Below are positions 53,319 to 64,000 of a stretch of DNA of 64,000 nucleotides, piece by piece. The position numbers and the translations under genes were made by a program. Origin of the DNA: Platerodrilus igneus (Eukaryota; Arthropoda; Insecta; Coleoptera; Lycidae); the NCBI GenBank assembly GCA_036346225.1, contig JARFIW010000999.1, forward strand, positions 1,967,001-2,031,000, read 5' to 3'. Each line of letters starts with the position of its first letter. Position 1 is the first letter of the stretch. The notes below the pieces were generated by a model. The model was not told where the DNA came from, did not search any database, and saw only the letters and a program-made list of their open reading frames with translations.

Positions 53319-54460
53319 TTATTGATTTTTGCTTTTGTTTTTGCTTTCTGCGCCCTTACCGCATCCGCAGCGGTCGTTGTCAGTTAAACCGAACCTTTGT
53401 AAATACACTTTCAGAGCGCCATGCTCTGTTATCAGTTGCACCATTTTAGGATCGAGTTTTACCTCAATCTTGTCTCTAGATTCTAAGCTCGGTATGAATT
53501 TGTGGGTCAAGCTGCCCGTGGCAGCGTTGTTCCACCGCTCTTCCCATTGTCAGTTTGACTTTTCGCGCAGCTTTCTTTTAATTAGAGACCTCGGTATCGA
53601 CGAATGTGATATCCGAAAGTCGCCCGTCGCGGCCTGGTCAGCTCTATCGTTTCCTACGTTACCATCGTGCGACCTAACCCAACAGAACTTTAAACGTCGA
53701 AACTCGAGTGCCGTATGCGCTCTCCTCCAGACATTCGCTTAGAAGTCTGTTGAGGTGTTCATGTTTGTTAAAGCCGTCAGCGCCGATTTACTATCACTGA
53801 TAATATTTGACTCTGCCCGTATAGTTTATTACGTAATCGATAGCGTCTCGTATGACTACCAATTCGCACTGGAAGATAGTGTTCCAGTTCGCGAGTATGG
53901 TTGAAACCGAAACACCTCCCTTTCCTGCTTAAACACGACAAACGCCGCGCTTGCTTGTCCATCATCCATACGTGAACCGTCCGTGTAAATTCTGACACCT
54001 GTCGCGTTCCCATCACCTTCGACAAACTCGGTTCCTCTAATATCGGCCAGGTGCCCCAACTTTGATACAACGATCTTTTTTTCTGCCTCCTATTACCAAG
54101 ATTAATATCTTCGATAATTTTGCGCCCTTTCCCTATATTTATTAATCTCCTATTACTTTCTCCCTAACGACATATTCGATAGGAGGAGTCCTACTGATCA
54201 CCAGGACCGCCTTCGTGGAGGTGGTCCTGTAAGCCCTGGCCGCTTTAACCGAGGTTATGCGTTGTACACTTGTCAATTGACGCATCTCCCGGATTTTACA
54301 ACCTTCCGCCCATACAGAAGCTGCGTACAGCATTGCCGGCTCAATTGCTCCGGCATAAATCGTCCTCGGCGATTCGTCTTTGAAACCCCAGTTTATTTTC
54401 GCCGTCGCCATCATCTTGTTTGATATTTTGCTGCCTTTGCTTTTAACGTACTGCACGTGA
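53319..54460 (-). pseudogene. LINE RT C-terminus, RNase H and C-terminal tail
   Basis: From 54456 the frames give RTIYAGAIEPAMLYAASVWA and QRITSVKAARAYRTTSTKA, the segment after the RT thumb in I/LOA/R1-group LINEs. Then GVRIYTDGSRMDDGQASAAF (RNase H with TDGS, first Asp) follows near 53980, and GLTDNDRCGCGKG near 53350 at the C-terminal Cys cluster. Frameshifts separate the pieces. Confidence 0.8.
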
Positions 54461-54630
54461 GCTTTCCAATTTAACTTATCGTCAATCTTTACCCCGAGGC
54501 ATGTAATTGCTTCCTTAAACGATATTTTCTTCCATCCTAGCTCTAGCCTAGGGGGTCTCTGTCCCGGTTTCTTTCAGAAATAGAGCGCCTCTGACTTCGC
54601 CGTGTTAAATTTTAATTTTACCGCCGGCGA

Positions 54631-55280
54631 TCATTCGTGTAGTTTATTAAGAGCCTCATTCGGTTTTCTGCGCATATTCATTAACGTCATGCCCCGGTGC
54701 CTTCTTAGGGTCCATCGTACTAAATAGTGCGACCCCTCATCCTCCTCAGGATTATCCGAAGGAAAGAATTTCTCTAATAAATATTCCGCCGTGGTTTTAA
54801 AACCTTCCGTATATTCGCCATTTCTCTTTCTTATGTTATCGAGCGCGATTTTTTGTTTCTTATTACGCGGTATGCGGTTCCCAATGTTCTTTCTGTGAGT
54901 TTCGCGTGCAGAATTCTTTGAATTTATTTGTTCGCGTTTCTTCAATTAATATCTTATATTCGCGGTAACTTTGATTGTATTCTATTCTCCGTTGTTCTCT
55001 TATATTTCCCGAGGCGCGTTGATAGCGGCGCCTTAGGTTACGCGTTTCTGCCCGCTTGGTGGTTGGTTCCCGGGTCCACCAGGGTACGCTGTCATTAAAT
55101 GTTTTCTTTCGCGGCATGAAGTACAACGACGCATCTACCACTGCGTTGTTTAAATTTTCCGCGAGTGTTTCTATTTCATCTGCCTCTCGGCAGTTAAATA
55201 GCTCGTTTTTGAGAGCAGGTATACTTTCGCCAAATTTTTATTTAAAGCGCTCCTAATTTGCTTGGAAATATAGTTAGCTG
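54631..55280 (-). pseudogene. LINE endonuclease-RT linker
   Basis: The minus strand reads FNDSVPWWTREPTTKRAETR and LRRRYQRASGNIREQRRIEY, then EETRTNKFKEFCTRNS. The W-W-T/N-x-E/D-L...R..R.R motif is typical of the linker before RT in this LINE group. It then passes into EYTEGFKTTAEYLLEKFFPS, after which the RT core is deleted. Confidence 0.8.
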
Positions 55281-55297
55281 CTCGTGAGAAGCACTAC

Positions 55298-55760
55298 AAC
55301 TTGAAAATTAATAATCGGTGAAAAGACACTTATTGCTTTGAGCGAGACGACGATAGCACCATGCAGAGCTGCAGAGCGCATAGAGCCTAAATCACTAAGG
55401 GTAAGGGAATGTGGAGTAGTACGAAAACCTAAACATTTCACACATTTTGTGAAATAAAAGAAATCTTGCTGCTCGAATTGAATAAACCCCGAAATTTTTG
55501 GACAGAACCAGAGCAATCAACAATTTCCACTTGAACGGTTAAAAGTAAAATGCCGGAAGTTTTATCTAAAATAAAACGACATTCGAAGTTGACGGACCAC
55601 TTCAGATAAACGAAGTCGATGATTCCTCATAGGCAAGAGGAGCGGATGGCTTTTAGCGGGACTAATAAAGGCGGCGGTGTTCGGGCTCATGCAAACCTGG
55701 TTACTAGCAGCGAAAAGGGGTTTAGACAAAACACGATCGGAATGCTGAAACGTATTATAT
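55298..55760 (-). pseudogene. BEL/Pao protease region, first half
   Basis: The minus strand reads LTVQVEIVDCSGSVQKFRGL, then FNSSSKISFISQN (normally LDSGSQ...FI), and HSLTLSDLGSMRSAALHGAI. This is the DUF1758-type aspartyl protease of BEL/Pao elements, here with the catalytic Asp replaced by Asn in the visible frame. It breaks at the LINE target duplication at 55289. Confidence 0.7.
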
Positions 55761-56988
55761 TTTCTTGATCGCTAACCCCAAACGGTCACATTCTTTCCTA
55801 AATTGAGCTTAACTAATGCTCTCTTCTTAATACATACATCTGACTCTAGAAGTTGGGGTCAGCAAAACAAAGTCTTCCGACGTAACTAGGGTCTATTCCT
55901 TGGGTAGAGCTATGAGCAATGGGGGTAAGTCGAAATCTATGGAGGGTTACACTTAACAAAAACAAACAGGCGCCACCAAGTCCAAATTGATTTATTTTAG
56001 GGGCATAGCTATTTTTAAGGGCGGACTTGGAGACCCAAAAAAGAGATCGCCTTCGTTGATACACAAACTTGTCTTAACAGAATAAGACGCTGTTCCTGTA
56101 AGAAAGAATAATAATTAAGTCACATAAAAATGGGAACACTATTTGCGTCCCTCAAGTATACCTAAAAGTATAGAGAATATTTTCTGCATAATGGGATCAT
56201 AAAATTTTAGTTCTTATTGCTTTTTGTTTACCAAGTCTGATCAGACTAGATCAGAATAAAAAACTTTAAATGAAGAATATTAATTTACTAATAAGAATTT
56301 TCTTGGTTTCAGTAAATAAAGTATCATTGTAATTAAATAAAAATAAAAATTTGAAGTACTTGCAAAACTGGTAGTAAAGGTTATCAACTAATCCTTACTC
56401 AAATATTTTATAATTCTATGTAACTAAAAATGCTAGAGTTTCTTTATAACCCAATCAGATCTGTGTGAGTCATTTACAAATGAATATACGAAATTTTCTC
56501 TTTAGGTTAACAAACTTAAATTTAGTTTGAAGTCAAAATAATCACCAAGATATTCTCTAATGTTATCAATAGTGGTTGTACTAAAATGCTAAACATGTGT
56601 TAGCCATTGGGCAATTGTTGACAATAGTGAACAAACAAACAGGTGATGTAATAGCAGTTGTTAAATTACGTTGAAGCCACGTGTGATCACGTATCTACGA
56701 AGCTAAGTGAAAGCAAATTTAATACTGGGGAAAACCAGCTTATTTACAGGTAAACTGAATAACAATTTTTGTACGTCTAACAAACAAAATGAAATAATGT
56801 ACTTTCAGAAGGAAAGTACTCAGGAAATCCTTAATTCTATTACGAACCCAAGAGCAGCAGTTGTCCCTTGATGTAATGGAAATTACCTCGCAGCGCGGGA
56901 ACAGCAACTAATTATACTTGCTTTCCATGCTTTAACACAGGTGTAGGAGCAAAGCGGGTTCCTTACTTGGATCACGGCAGCATTACTT
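55761..56988. other. No gene recognised
   Basis: A 72-codon minus-strand frame at 55846-56064 has no recognisable motif and may belong to the BEL element leader or LTR. The remainder is AT-rich and featureless. Confidence 0.45.
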
Positions 56989-57639
56989 TGTAACGTAATC
57001 TTCCGTTGTCTAAATTTATTTACTAAAATTAATTTTCATTGCGTAGCCAACAAATTAAGCTTTCTAAATTGTAACTTCAAAGGGATCATGTTGTCTCAAA
57101 TTTTACAGTTGCGATTTTCGACGTGGTGTGCGATATATACGTTATCCATGCAGTTTTCTAATTTCTCATTGGGATTTCAAATGTGTCGTTGCGAGTTCAA
57201 ATAGGTCGTTGCGAGTTCAAATGGGTCGTTGCGCTAAATAAATTTTGTAAATTAGCTAATATGACAACGAATATACAAAATGTGGATTAGGTACTAACCG
57301 TTACTCAGGAAGTGTTTCACAAACATAGAGCGACTTGGAGGTCACTCGCCATTCTCTTAGAATGCATCTTGACGCTACTTTTAACTATCGACGAGTGCGC
57401 TCGCTGCTTTCTTGTATGGTGGGAGGTTCCGGATTTTAGTTCTCGAACCTCTCACGCGCGCGCCAGTGGCTGTGAAATTACACCGAACTCGGAAACAACT
57501 CGACTAATAATCCTTGATATTATAATACTATAAAAGTTTGATTGTTACTTGAATATTTATTTTAATTAATAAAGGTATTTTACTATTCATTGTACGTTTA
57601 ATGAATGGATTCTCCTACTGCAAAAATAAAATTGTTACA
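56989..57639 (-). repeat. Probable 3' LTR
   Basis: The interval reads TGTAACGTAATC ... GTTACA on the plus strand, giving 6-bp mirror-image ends (TGTAAC...GTTACA). It directly abuts a polypurine tract at 57640. At 57187-57235 a 22-bp unit (gtcgttgcgagttcaaatgg) is repeated nearly three times. The second LTR is not in the window, so the outer end is inferred. Confidence 0.55.
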
Positions 57640-57660
57640 CTACCTCTTTCCTAAAAGAAA
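57640..57660 (-). promoter_or_regulatory. Polypurine tract
   Basis: On the minus strand aggaaagaggtag precedes TGTAACAATTTTAT, as expected of a plus-strand primer next to the 3' LTR. Confidence 0.6.
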
Positions 57661-58872
57661 AAATTTTTCTTAAAAACTTCAAATATAACTAATACAAAAA
57701 ATTTTTTTACAACAATACTAGCCTTTCCTATCTTCCTAACCAACTATGCAATTTTATAAATTTACTCAAATGGGGGACCTTCATTTATAATTGAGAGTGT
57801 GTTGGTAACTACGTGTACCTGACGTCCATCGGGAGACAAAATCGGGGAGTCACAATCGGTAATAATCAAAATTGGGAGGGGTCAAATTAGAGAGTCAAAC
57901 ACTCCACGGGACAAAAGAATTTAAATTTACAAAATTTCTTGACTTGAGATTCCTACTTCTAATAAGGCTAATATTTCTGACCTAAAATCAAACACTTACA
58001 ATTTACTTCTAATTTCAAAAAACTTCACTTCCAGGAGCTCATTTAGCTCTATTTACAAAAAACAGGAATGCTTCCTCATCAGAACAGCATTACCATTCAA
58101 AATATCATCACTATAAGGTGAGAATCAAAAGAAATACCCTACTAATAGGTCTAAATTTAAGCATCATCACAAGGTGATAACCAAAACAAAAGTGACCTAA
58201 TCAAAAGGTTACTTATCAAATTCAAATACAAAGTATTATCACTTTATTACAAAGAGATAATCAAAACGAAGGTAACCCGACCATACGGTTACTTAACAAA
58301 TTCAAATACAAAATATTATCACTTTATTACAAAGAGATAATCAAAACAAAGGTAACCTGACCATCAGGTTACTCATCAAATTTCAAACCCAAAATAACCC
58401 AGTTAGGGTTGTAGAATCCTACACCCTACTGATCATCCTATCACTAATTGCTAACGAACAACTGATCTCATTAGTGATGGACCAAACGGTGAAAATCACC
58501 AAGTCAACTTTGACCTTATCAAATCTAAGAACTTCTAACGGTCAAAAGGAACAAGGGAAAGAACAATTCATTCTCTCCACCTTGACATGTAGAAATCAGG
58601 ACCAATAGTTAAATAGCCCACCTACTTCTACATTGTAAGGATATCTGTCAAAGACATCCTCCAAACACATCTCCGAGCAACGCGCGAGCAAAACGACCAG
58701 CGTGCACCAAGGCACACCTCAACTTACAAAACTTACAAAATCTCAAACCACTTATTTCACTCCTCAAACAAAATACTCAATATTAGTGGACCGACACTAG
58801 ATCAAGAATTGGAACAAAACAAAACAGACCACTACGTCATTACTTAATATCAAAGAGATGACCGGACCGGAA
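57661..58872 (-). other. 3' UTR, no envelope gene
   Basis: No coding frame is supported between the integrase stop (58873-58875) and the polypurine tract. It contains the tandem repeat at 58171-58410. Confidence 0.6.
58171..58410. repeat. 80-bp tandem repeat, three units
   Basis: Units share attatcactttattacaaag followed by agataatcaaaac and ggttact. The block aaagagataa recurs at 58251 and 58331, giving an 80-bp period. Confidence 0.85.
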
Positions 58873-60300
58873 TTAATCGTCAAAATCATCATTTTCATTT
58901 GGATCTGATACTCCAATTGGTTTCAAGTCCTTTATGTGCCATTTCCCTGCTCTTGTTCCATCTTCGTTTTCTAACTCATATACTAAACTGGAATGTTTTT
59001 CCGAATTTTACTCATAACAAACTTAGGAGCTAACTTAGCGGAAAATTTATCACTAGCACTCGAGAGGACCTTATTAGTTCTCCAAACATACTCTCCGACT
59101 CGGAATGAAATGTCTCTTCTCCGAAGATTGTAGCGTTTACACGAACGTTGATAAGCTACATGCAAATTTCCACGGACACTTCCAAAAATATCAAACAAAA
59201 GTTGACGATCCAAAACATAAGAAGGTCTACTACTGGAGACGACATCAACATCCTCACCAGGTATAAAATTATCCTTATAAGCTTTTCCACTTAAAGGTAC
59301 CTGACGACCAAAACTAAAAATTTGGTGAATAGTTGGTGGACTCATGTTTTGCTGAGTTGATCGCGTATTGGATCTTTGATATCTCAACATCCCACGTATC
59401 ATGTTCTTCTACGTATGTACGGATTGCTGTACCAACTGTCTTATTGATTCTTTCCACAAAATTGCATTGGGGAGCATAAACAGCGTTATACCAAATTTTT
59501 GAATTTCGTACCTTGCACACAAAGCTTTAAAAATACGTCCAACTAATTGTGGACCATTATCACAAATAACAAATTGTGGTACTCCGTAGACAAGAAATAC
59601 CTTTTCTTCCAAAAACTTCTCGATCAAATGTGCGGTAGCACTACGTAAAGGTTGCAAAATCGAATACTTCGAGAACCAATCACCAACAACTAAGAGCCAT
59701 TTATGTCCGCGTTTGGAACGAGGAAACGGACCCATCAAATCTAATGCAATGGTTTGGAATGGTAGTCCAACTTCTTTCTCCTTTCCCATCATTCCAAGGG
59801 GACCTCTATTGGGTGGTTTTTGAGCACCACAAATCAAACATTTCCTACAAAATTTACGTACGTCAAAGATCATCTTTGGCCAATAATACAATTCTTGGAC
59901 TCGAGACAAAGTTTTTAAGGAACCAAAATGTCCTGCTGAAGGGGGGTCATGACATGATTTAATGACATCTACGCGCTGAGACTTTGGCACCAAATATTTC
60001 CACTCTACAACATTCGCCGAATGCGGTAATAAGGAAGGTATAAACTTATAAATAAACCCATCTTCTACTTTCCATTGTGGGTAGCTTTTCGGTGACAACA
60101 AAATTTTCTTTCTCAAAGACTCATACCACAAGTCTACTGCATCAAGTTTAATCTCTACTAAGTTAACTTCTGGATTTTCTAAAGGAACACCACGACTAAG
60201 ACAATCTGGAACTATATTGAACTTTCCTTTTCTATGCACCAAATCAAATGAGTGTTGCCTTAATCGAACTGACCATCTGGCGAGTTTTCCAGTTGGATTC
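58873..60300 (-). pseudogene. Gypsy integrase
   Basis: The zinc module is SCHDPPSAGHFGSLKT ... FCRKCLICG. The catalytic core is IALDLMGPFPRS (Asp), FVICDNGPQ (Asp) and, after a frameshift near 59515, NFVERINKTVG (Glu). The C-terminal part (58983-59402) reads YQRSCKRYNLRRRDISFRVG and the last frame ends LKPIGVSDPNENDDFDD at 58873. Two frameshifts break an otherwise complete domain. Confidence 0.87.
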
Positions 60301-60734
60301 TGAAGATTACTCAACCAAAGTAACGAAAAATGATCGGTGACAACGGTGAATCGAACTCCTTCTACCCACGGACGAAATTTCTCAATTGCAAAAATAACCG
60401 CTAAACACTCTCTTTCAGTGGTGGAATAATTGCGCTCAGTACGGCTCAGGGTTTTGCTTGCGTACGAAATTACACGCTCTTCTCCGTTTACATTCTGAAT
60501 CAACACAGCTCCTAACCCAGTGTTGCTTGCGTCACACTCAACGATAAAGGGTGCCGAGTAGTCTGGCTGCGAAAGAAGAGGTGCAGAAACTAATGCTTGC
60601 TTGATTAGCACAAATGAATTTTCTGCTTCCGCACTCCAGTTTACAGTTTGACCTTTTTTCTTACTTTTAATGAGGTCATTAATAGGCGAAACTAAAGACG
60701 AAAATTCTTTATAAAGCGCCTGTACCAGCTGCAC
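60301..60734 (-). pseudogene. Gypsy RNase H
   Basis: FIVECDASNTGLGAVLIQ (first Asp), RNYSTTERECLAVIFAIEKF (Glu) and FTVVTDHFSLLWLSNLQNP (Asp) mark a complete RNase H domain. It is in the same open frame as the integrase and has all catalytic residues in view. A frameshift separates it from RT at 60735. Confidence 0.9.
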
Positions 60735-60738
60735 ATTC

Positions 60739-61660
60739 CTATAAACCTTTTAATTTCCGTTGTGGTTTTCGGACGGGAAAGTTAACCATCGCCGACACCT
60801 TATCGGGATCTGTACGAAGTGAGTTCGAACCTACTATATAACCCAAAAATTTAAGTGTTTTTAAAAATTCACATTTACTTATATTTATGGTAAGGTTAGC
60901 TTCTTTTAAACGTTGCTTAACCTCTACTAATAACTTTAGATGATCTTCAAAAGATGACGAACATAATATTATGTCGTCCAAATAGCAAAATACATGGGGT
61001 TCAAAACGTGGACCAAAAATTGCATCTACTAAACGCTGTTGCGTCTGCGCAGCATTCTTCAACCCAAATGGCATGCATGTAAATCTATATTGTCCTCGTG
61101 AGATAACACTGAAGGCAGTCTTATCCTTAGACGATTCACTAAGAGGATTTGCCAAAACGATTTTCTCAAATCCAGAGACGAAATGTAGTTCGCACCTCTC
61201 AACATATTGAGAATTCTATCTACGTTCGCAAGGGGTACGAATCATGAACAGTTAAGTCGTTCAGGGTTCTACCATCAAAACAGAAGCGATATTCTCCATC
61301 TGCCTTCTTAACCAACAAAACTGGAGAGGACCACGGACTAGTACACGGTTCTATAACTTTAAGTCTAAGCATGTCGTCCAATTCCTCATTCAATATCTTA
61401 CCCATATATGGTGACATGACATATGGTTTCTTGTGGAAGGGTTTGGCATTGCCTGTGTCTATGTCCAATTCGATTAGGTGAGTTCGTCCTAATCTATCGT
61501 CGCTGCTAATCTCACTAAATGAATTTATTAACTCTTGTGCTTGCGCACTTTGAGCATCTGAGAGGTCATGTAAACCACATAAAGAATCTTCAGTGTTCAA
61601 AGGGATGGAAGACGGACCTATATACCCTATGTCGTTCCCACATTGCTTTGGATAAACCAA
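60739..61660 (-). pseudogene. Gypsy reverse transcriptase
   Basis: Frame 61220-61660 carries [40 protein letters not shown] and YRFCFDGRTLN. Frame 60739-61155 carries [20 protein letters not shown] and the catalytic FCYLDDIILCS, followed by LKFLGYIV. The first palm Asp segment is damaged between the frames (about 61160-61220). Confidence 0.9.
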
Positions 61661-61825
61661 TTATTACTTCTAAAGTCAGCAACTACACCAAATAATTTTG
61701 CAAAGTCACTACCGAAAATAAATGTATGCGGTAGGGACGGAACCACTAATGCATTAAGGATGCGGCAATCATTACCTATACAAATTGGCAAATCTACTGA
61801 GCCTACAACAGACTTTATTAAACCA

Positions 61826-62293
61826 TCAGCTGTAGTGATACCTGTTTTGCTGAACTAAAATTTTCAAGTCTAATTCTCTAACAATTGAAAGTGCTAAGGA
61901 TCCTACTACTGAGGTAGTGCATCCCGAATCCAGAAGACCGGTAATGTCTCTATCTATTAATTTCACCATAATGTAGGGTCGATTATCACACTGCTTCTCA
62001 ATGAACAGAGTATTATTCTTAGGCTTCGAAGAGTCCTGACAAAATTTTAACAACTGTAAGCCATCTCGACCACTCGTCTTTACTAAAGTATTTTCTTGTT
62101 TACAAATCATAACTGTAGCCTTATGACGCGGAACAGGATACCGACCACTATGTACCTGCCGCCTTACTGGTTTTTGAACAATGTGGACATGACGTTGCCT
62201 TAACGCCTTTTCGACCACATCCAAAACAAAAATTTTTTGTTGCTCTACAATCTCTAAACCAATGTCCACTACGGGAGCAATTCCAACAAACAA
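61826..62293 (-). pseudogene. Gypsy retropepsin-type protease
   Basis: After the second knuckle the frame gives YIMVKLIDRDITGLLDSGCT with the DSG active site at about 61930, then VVGSLALSIVREL. Retropepsins work as dimers to cut the polyprotein. The C-terminal flap-end motif is beyond the stop near 61826. Confidence 0.8.
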
Positions 62294-63514
62294 AATGATT
62301 CCTCTTATCGGGACTAAAGGAATTACAAACCGAGGACTCTAAAGAGCTCTTATCCGCTACTGTTACTTGAGGATTGACTAATTTATTCTGAAACACCCTA
62401 CTCTTAACAGCATAAACTTTCTCATTCAACCCAGGATGTTTGTTCTCATATGGATGCTTAGAGGGTTGCAAATCTTATTAGGTTTATTAGAAGACGCCAA
62501 AACCGAGTTTAGTTTCATCAAAGAAGCTTCTTCTAACCTTTTACACAAATTTACTAGGGTCGACAAATCTTGAATGTCCGACAATGCAAGTGCCGAAATA
62601 TATTCAGGAACCAAATTTCTTCTAATCATTTTAACTTTAGTAACTTCTGCTGGCTCGTTGGTCAGTCTACTAAAGAGGGTTTGCATATGCGCGACAAATA
62701 AAATAATCCTTTCGTCTTTACCTTGACGACGATTTCTGATCTTTTCCCAAATGTCATCATCCGAAGAACCAGGTAGAAAATCTTCCCTTAAACGTTCTAA
62801 CAAGGAGTTCCAGTCTCGCAAAGAATTTTCACTGTTCTAAACCAAACCAAAGCGTCACCCACAAAAGTTCACATGCTGATCCAAATAAGTCAGCTTCGGA
62901 TACCTTACGAGATTGTGCTAAATCACTAACTCTATCTAAAAATGAATGTAGTTGTTTGGGGTCACCTGAGAATTTTACAGGCCATGAACCTATAGGTACT
63001 GAAGGTGTTACATACGAAGTCGAATGGATAGGTGCACTAACTAAAGGAGATACTACAACGGACCGATCTAAATAGGTGGACTCTGTACTTTTATTGATTT
63101 TATCGTACAACTCAGCTTCAAGAGTTAATATCGTTGCTACGGTCTCATTTCTAAACTTAATTGCTTCATCGGGATTTATTGAAGGATTTTCATACGCTTA
63201 GCTCGTCCCGAAAGGTGGTTTATCCTTGAACAAGCTCTTCTAAAAATTGAGTCTGATGAGTCGCCCTCAAACTCGGACACAATATTACGAACTGACTCGA
63301 CTGAAACTGAAATTTCTTTACTTTCCGTTGCAAAATCTACTTCATAACACGAAAGGTCAACCAAACAACCAGGCTTATCTATTTCTTTAGCTAACAATCT
63401 ACCTAAAATTTTCCGTTTCTCCAACACTGGCCTCTCACTTACCACTCCTCTGATTCTTAGTTCATACTCCAATTCTTCTTTAAGTAGACAAACAATTTGG
63501 AATTTTTCCGACAT
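62148..63514 (-). pseudogene. Gypsy gag with two zinc knuckles
   Basis: The ATG at 63514 opens an N-terminal region with charged residues (ELEYELRIRGV ... KRKILGRLLAKE). The capsid-like part follows in 62829-63110 (GSWPVKFSGDPKQLHSFLDR) and 62426-62821 (WNSLLERLREDFLPGSSDDD), then CWNCSRSGHWFRDC (CCHC) and CFGCGRKGVKATSCPHC near 62200-62300. Three frameshifts break it. The region before the knuckles forms the particle, and the knuckles bind the RNA. Confidence 0.85.
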
Positions 63515-64000
63515 GGTTACTACAACCTAATGGAATCAAACCGATAAATCTAACTAATCCGAATCTTACAAAAGCTATCAAAACAAATTCGTACTACTAA
63601 AGGTAAAAATCAAAAATGTTTTGGTAAAATTATTTTGCCAAAACAATATCAAAAAATTTAAGGGTCAAAACAGAACTAAAGTCAAAAGTAAATTTGACCA
63701 AATTAACGAATTGAGTGTATGGGGATTACCGTTACAACCAATCTTTTATCAAAAGCAAACAAACAAATCTAAGTGTCAAATAAACCTTAAGCAAACAAAT
63801 TTCGAGCAAAATAATTTTTGGACAAATGGACTTCAAAGGAAAATAAATTTTGAGCTAACAAACTTCGAATCAAATTAAATTTAGAACAAATAAATTTCGA
63901 AGCAAATTAATTTTTAACAAATAAATTTTAAGGTAAATCAAATTATGAACAAACAACTTTCGAGCTAAATTAAATTATGAACGAACGAATTTCAACAAAT
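63515..64000 (-). repeat. Leader with degenerate tandem repeats of about 33 bp
   Basis: From about 63740 to the window end, units of the form caaacaaatttcgagcaaaat and aacaaataaatttcgaagca recur with a period near 33 bp. The plus-strand 85-codon frame 63621-63878 is a by-product of the repeat and shows no domain. Confidence 0.65.

Larger units (their letters stand above)
52095..55288 (-). mobile_element. I/LOA/R1-group LINE inserted in BEL, 9-bp TSD
   Basis: The insertion is bounded by aagcactac (52086-52094 and 55289-55297), and removing it restores the BEL reading frame. On the minus strand it is 5'-truncated within the endonuclease-RT linker, lacks the RT core by deletion, and carries an RT C-terminus, an RNase H and a 1.2-kb 3' UTR. 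The 3' terminal region includes 32 bases also present in the SINE tails (52132-52165). An RNase H domain argues for the I/LOA side of the group. Confidence 0.82.
49223..55760 (-). mobile_element. BEL/Pao retrotransposon, split by a LINE
   Basis: Minus-strand order is: protease first half (55298-55760), LINE insertion (52095-55288), protease second half, RT, RNase H, and, after a deletion of the integrase core near 49800-50020, the integrase C-terminal DUF5641 region. Gag is absent. LTRs and a primer site were not found, so boundaries are approximate. Confidence 0.8.
56989..64000 (-). mobile_element. Third Ty3/gypsy element, running off the window
   Basis: Minus-strand order is: leader (63515-64000), gag with two knuckles, protease, RT, RNase H, integrase, a 1.2-kb 3' UTR with tandem repeats, a polypurine tract, and a 3' LTR. 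The 5' LTR lies beyond 64000. Sequence differs throughout from the elements at 8.7 and 25.4 kb, so it is a separate lineage. There is no macrodomain, CCCH finger or env. Confidence 0.85.

Noticed and set aside
57661..58872. Envelope gene in the third gypsy element
   Set aside because: No long frame, signal peptide or membrane segment lies between the integrase stop and the polypurine tract.

Overview
This window looks like heterochromatin-style or intergenic DNA from an insect nuclear genome (AT-rich, no operons, no ribosome binding sites). Beetle is a guess only. I find no host protein-coding gene that I can support. Nearly everything recognisable is transposable-element DNA of many classes, mostly decayed and nested inside one another, so most coding entries are pseudogenes broken by stops, frameshifts or later insertions.

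Layout. 1-5.7 kb: debris of a Polinton/Maverick DNA transposon (packaging-ATPase relic, a duplicated small protein, subterminal repeats) with a TA-flanked MITE and an 11-bp minisatellite. 6.7-8.7 kb: a 5' part of an RTE-like LINE carrying a tRNA-derived SINE. 8.7-13.3 kb: a Ty3/gypsy (412/mdg1-like) element on the minus strand whose pol frame continues past the integrase into an OARD1/TARG1-like macrodomain and a CCCH zinc finger; this is the most unusual thing in the window. 13.3-15.2 kb: a second RTE 5' part. 17.0-23.4 kb: a full-length RTE-like LINE with an 11-bp target duplication, itself hit by a SINE, by a 1.9-kb Polinton derivative with 614-bp terminal inverted repeats, and by a solo LTR. 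25.4-29.2 kb: a relative of the 8.7-kb gypsy element, internally deleted.

29.2-41.9 kb: one old hAT element (TTF/ZMYM1-like transposase) split by a 3.57-kb palindrome of two head-to-head LTRs sharing a tRNA-Lys-type primer site, by a PHD-finger reverse-transcriptase element with a restriction-like nuclease domain, and by a second near-full RTE LINE (12-bp target duplication). 42.2-42.7 kb: a Penelope-type GIY-YIG relic running into a TTTA microsatellite. 44.0-44.6 kb: two oppositely oriented pieces of a DUF4817-type transposase. 45.3-49.1 kb: a complete but internally deleted 17.6/297-like LTR element with a 2.3-kb leader containing a 90-bp minisatellite. 49.2-55.8 kb: a BEL/Pao element interrupted by an I/LOA/R1-group LINE with a 9-bp target duplication. 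57.0-64.0 kb: a third gypsy lineage (3' LTR to gag), running out of the window.

The elements do not form a pathway, but they date each other. Three insertions (SINE, Polinton derivative, RTE) have their empty target visible in an uninterrupted sequence elsewhere in the window or in the rejoined host element, which makes their boundaries firm at base level. Family names rest on motif recognition without database searches.
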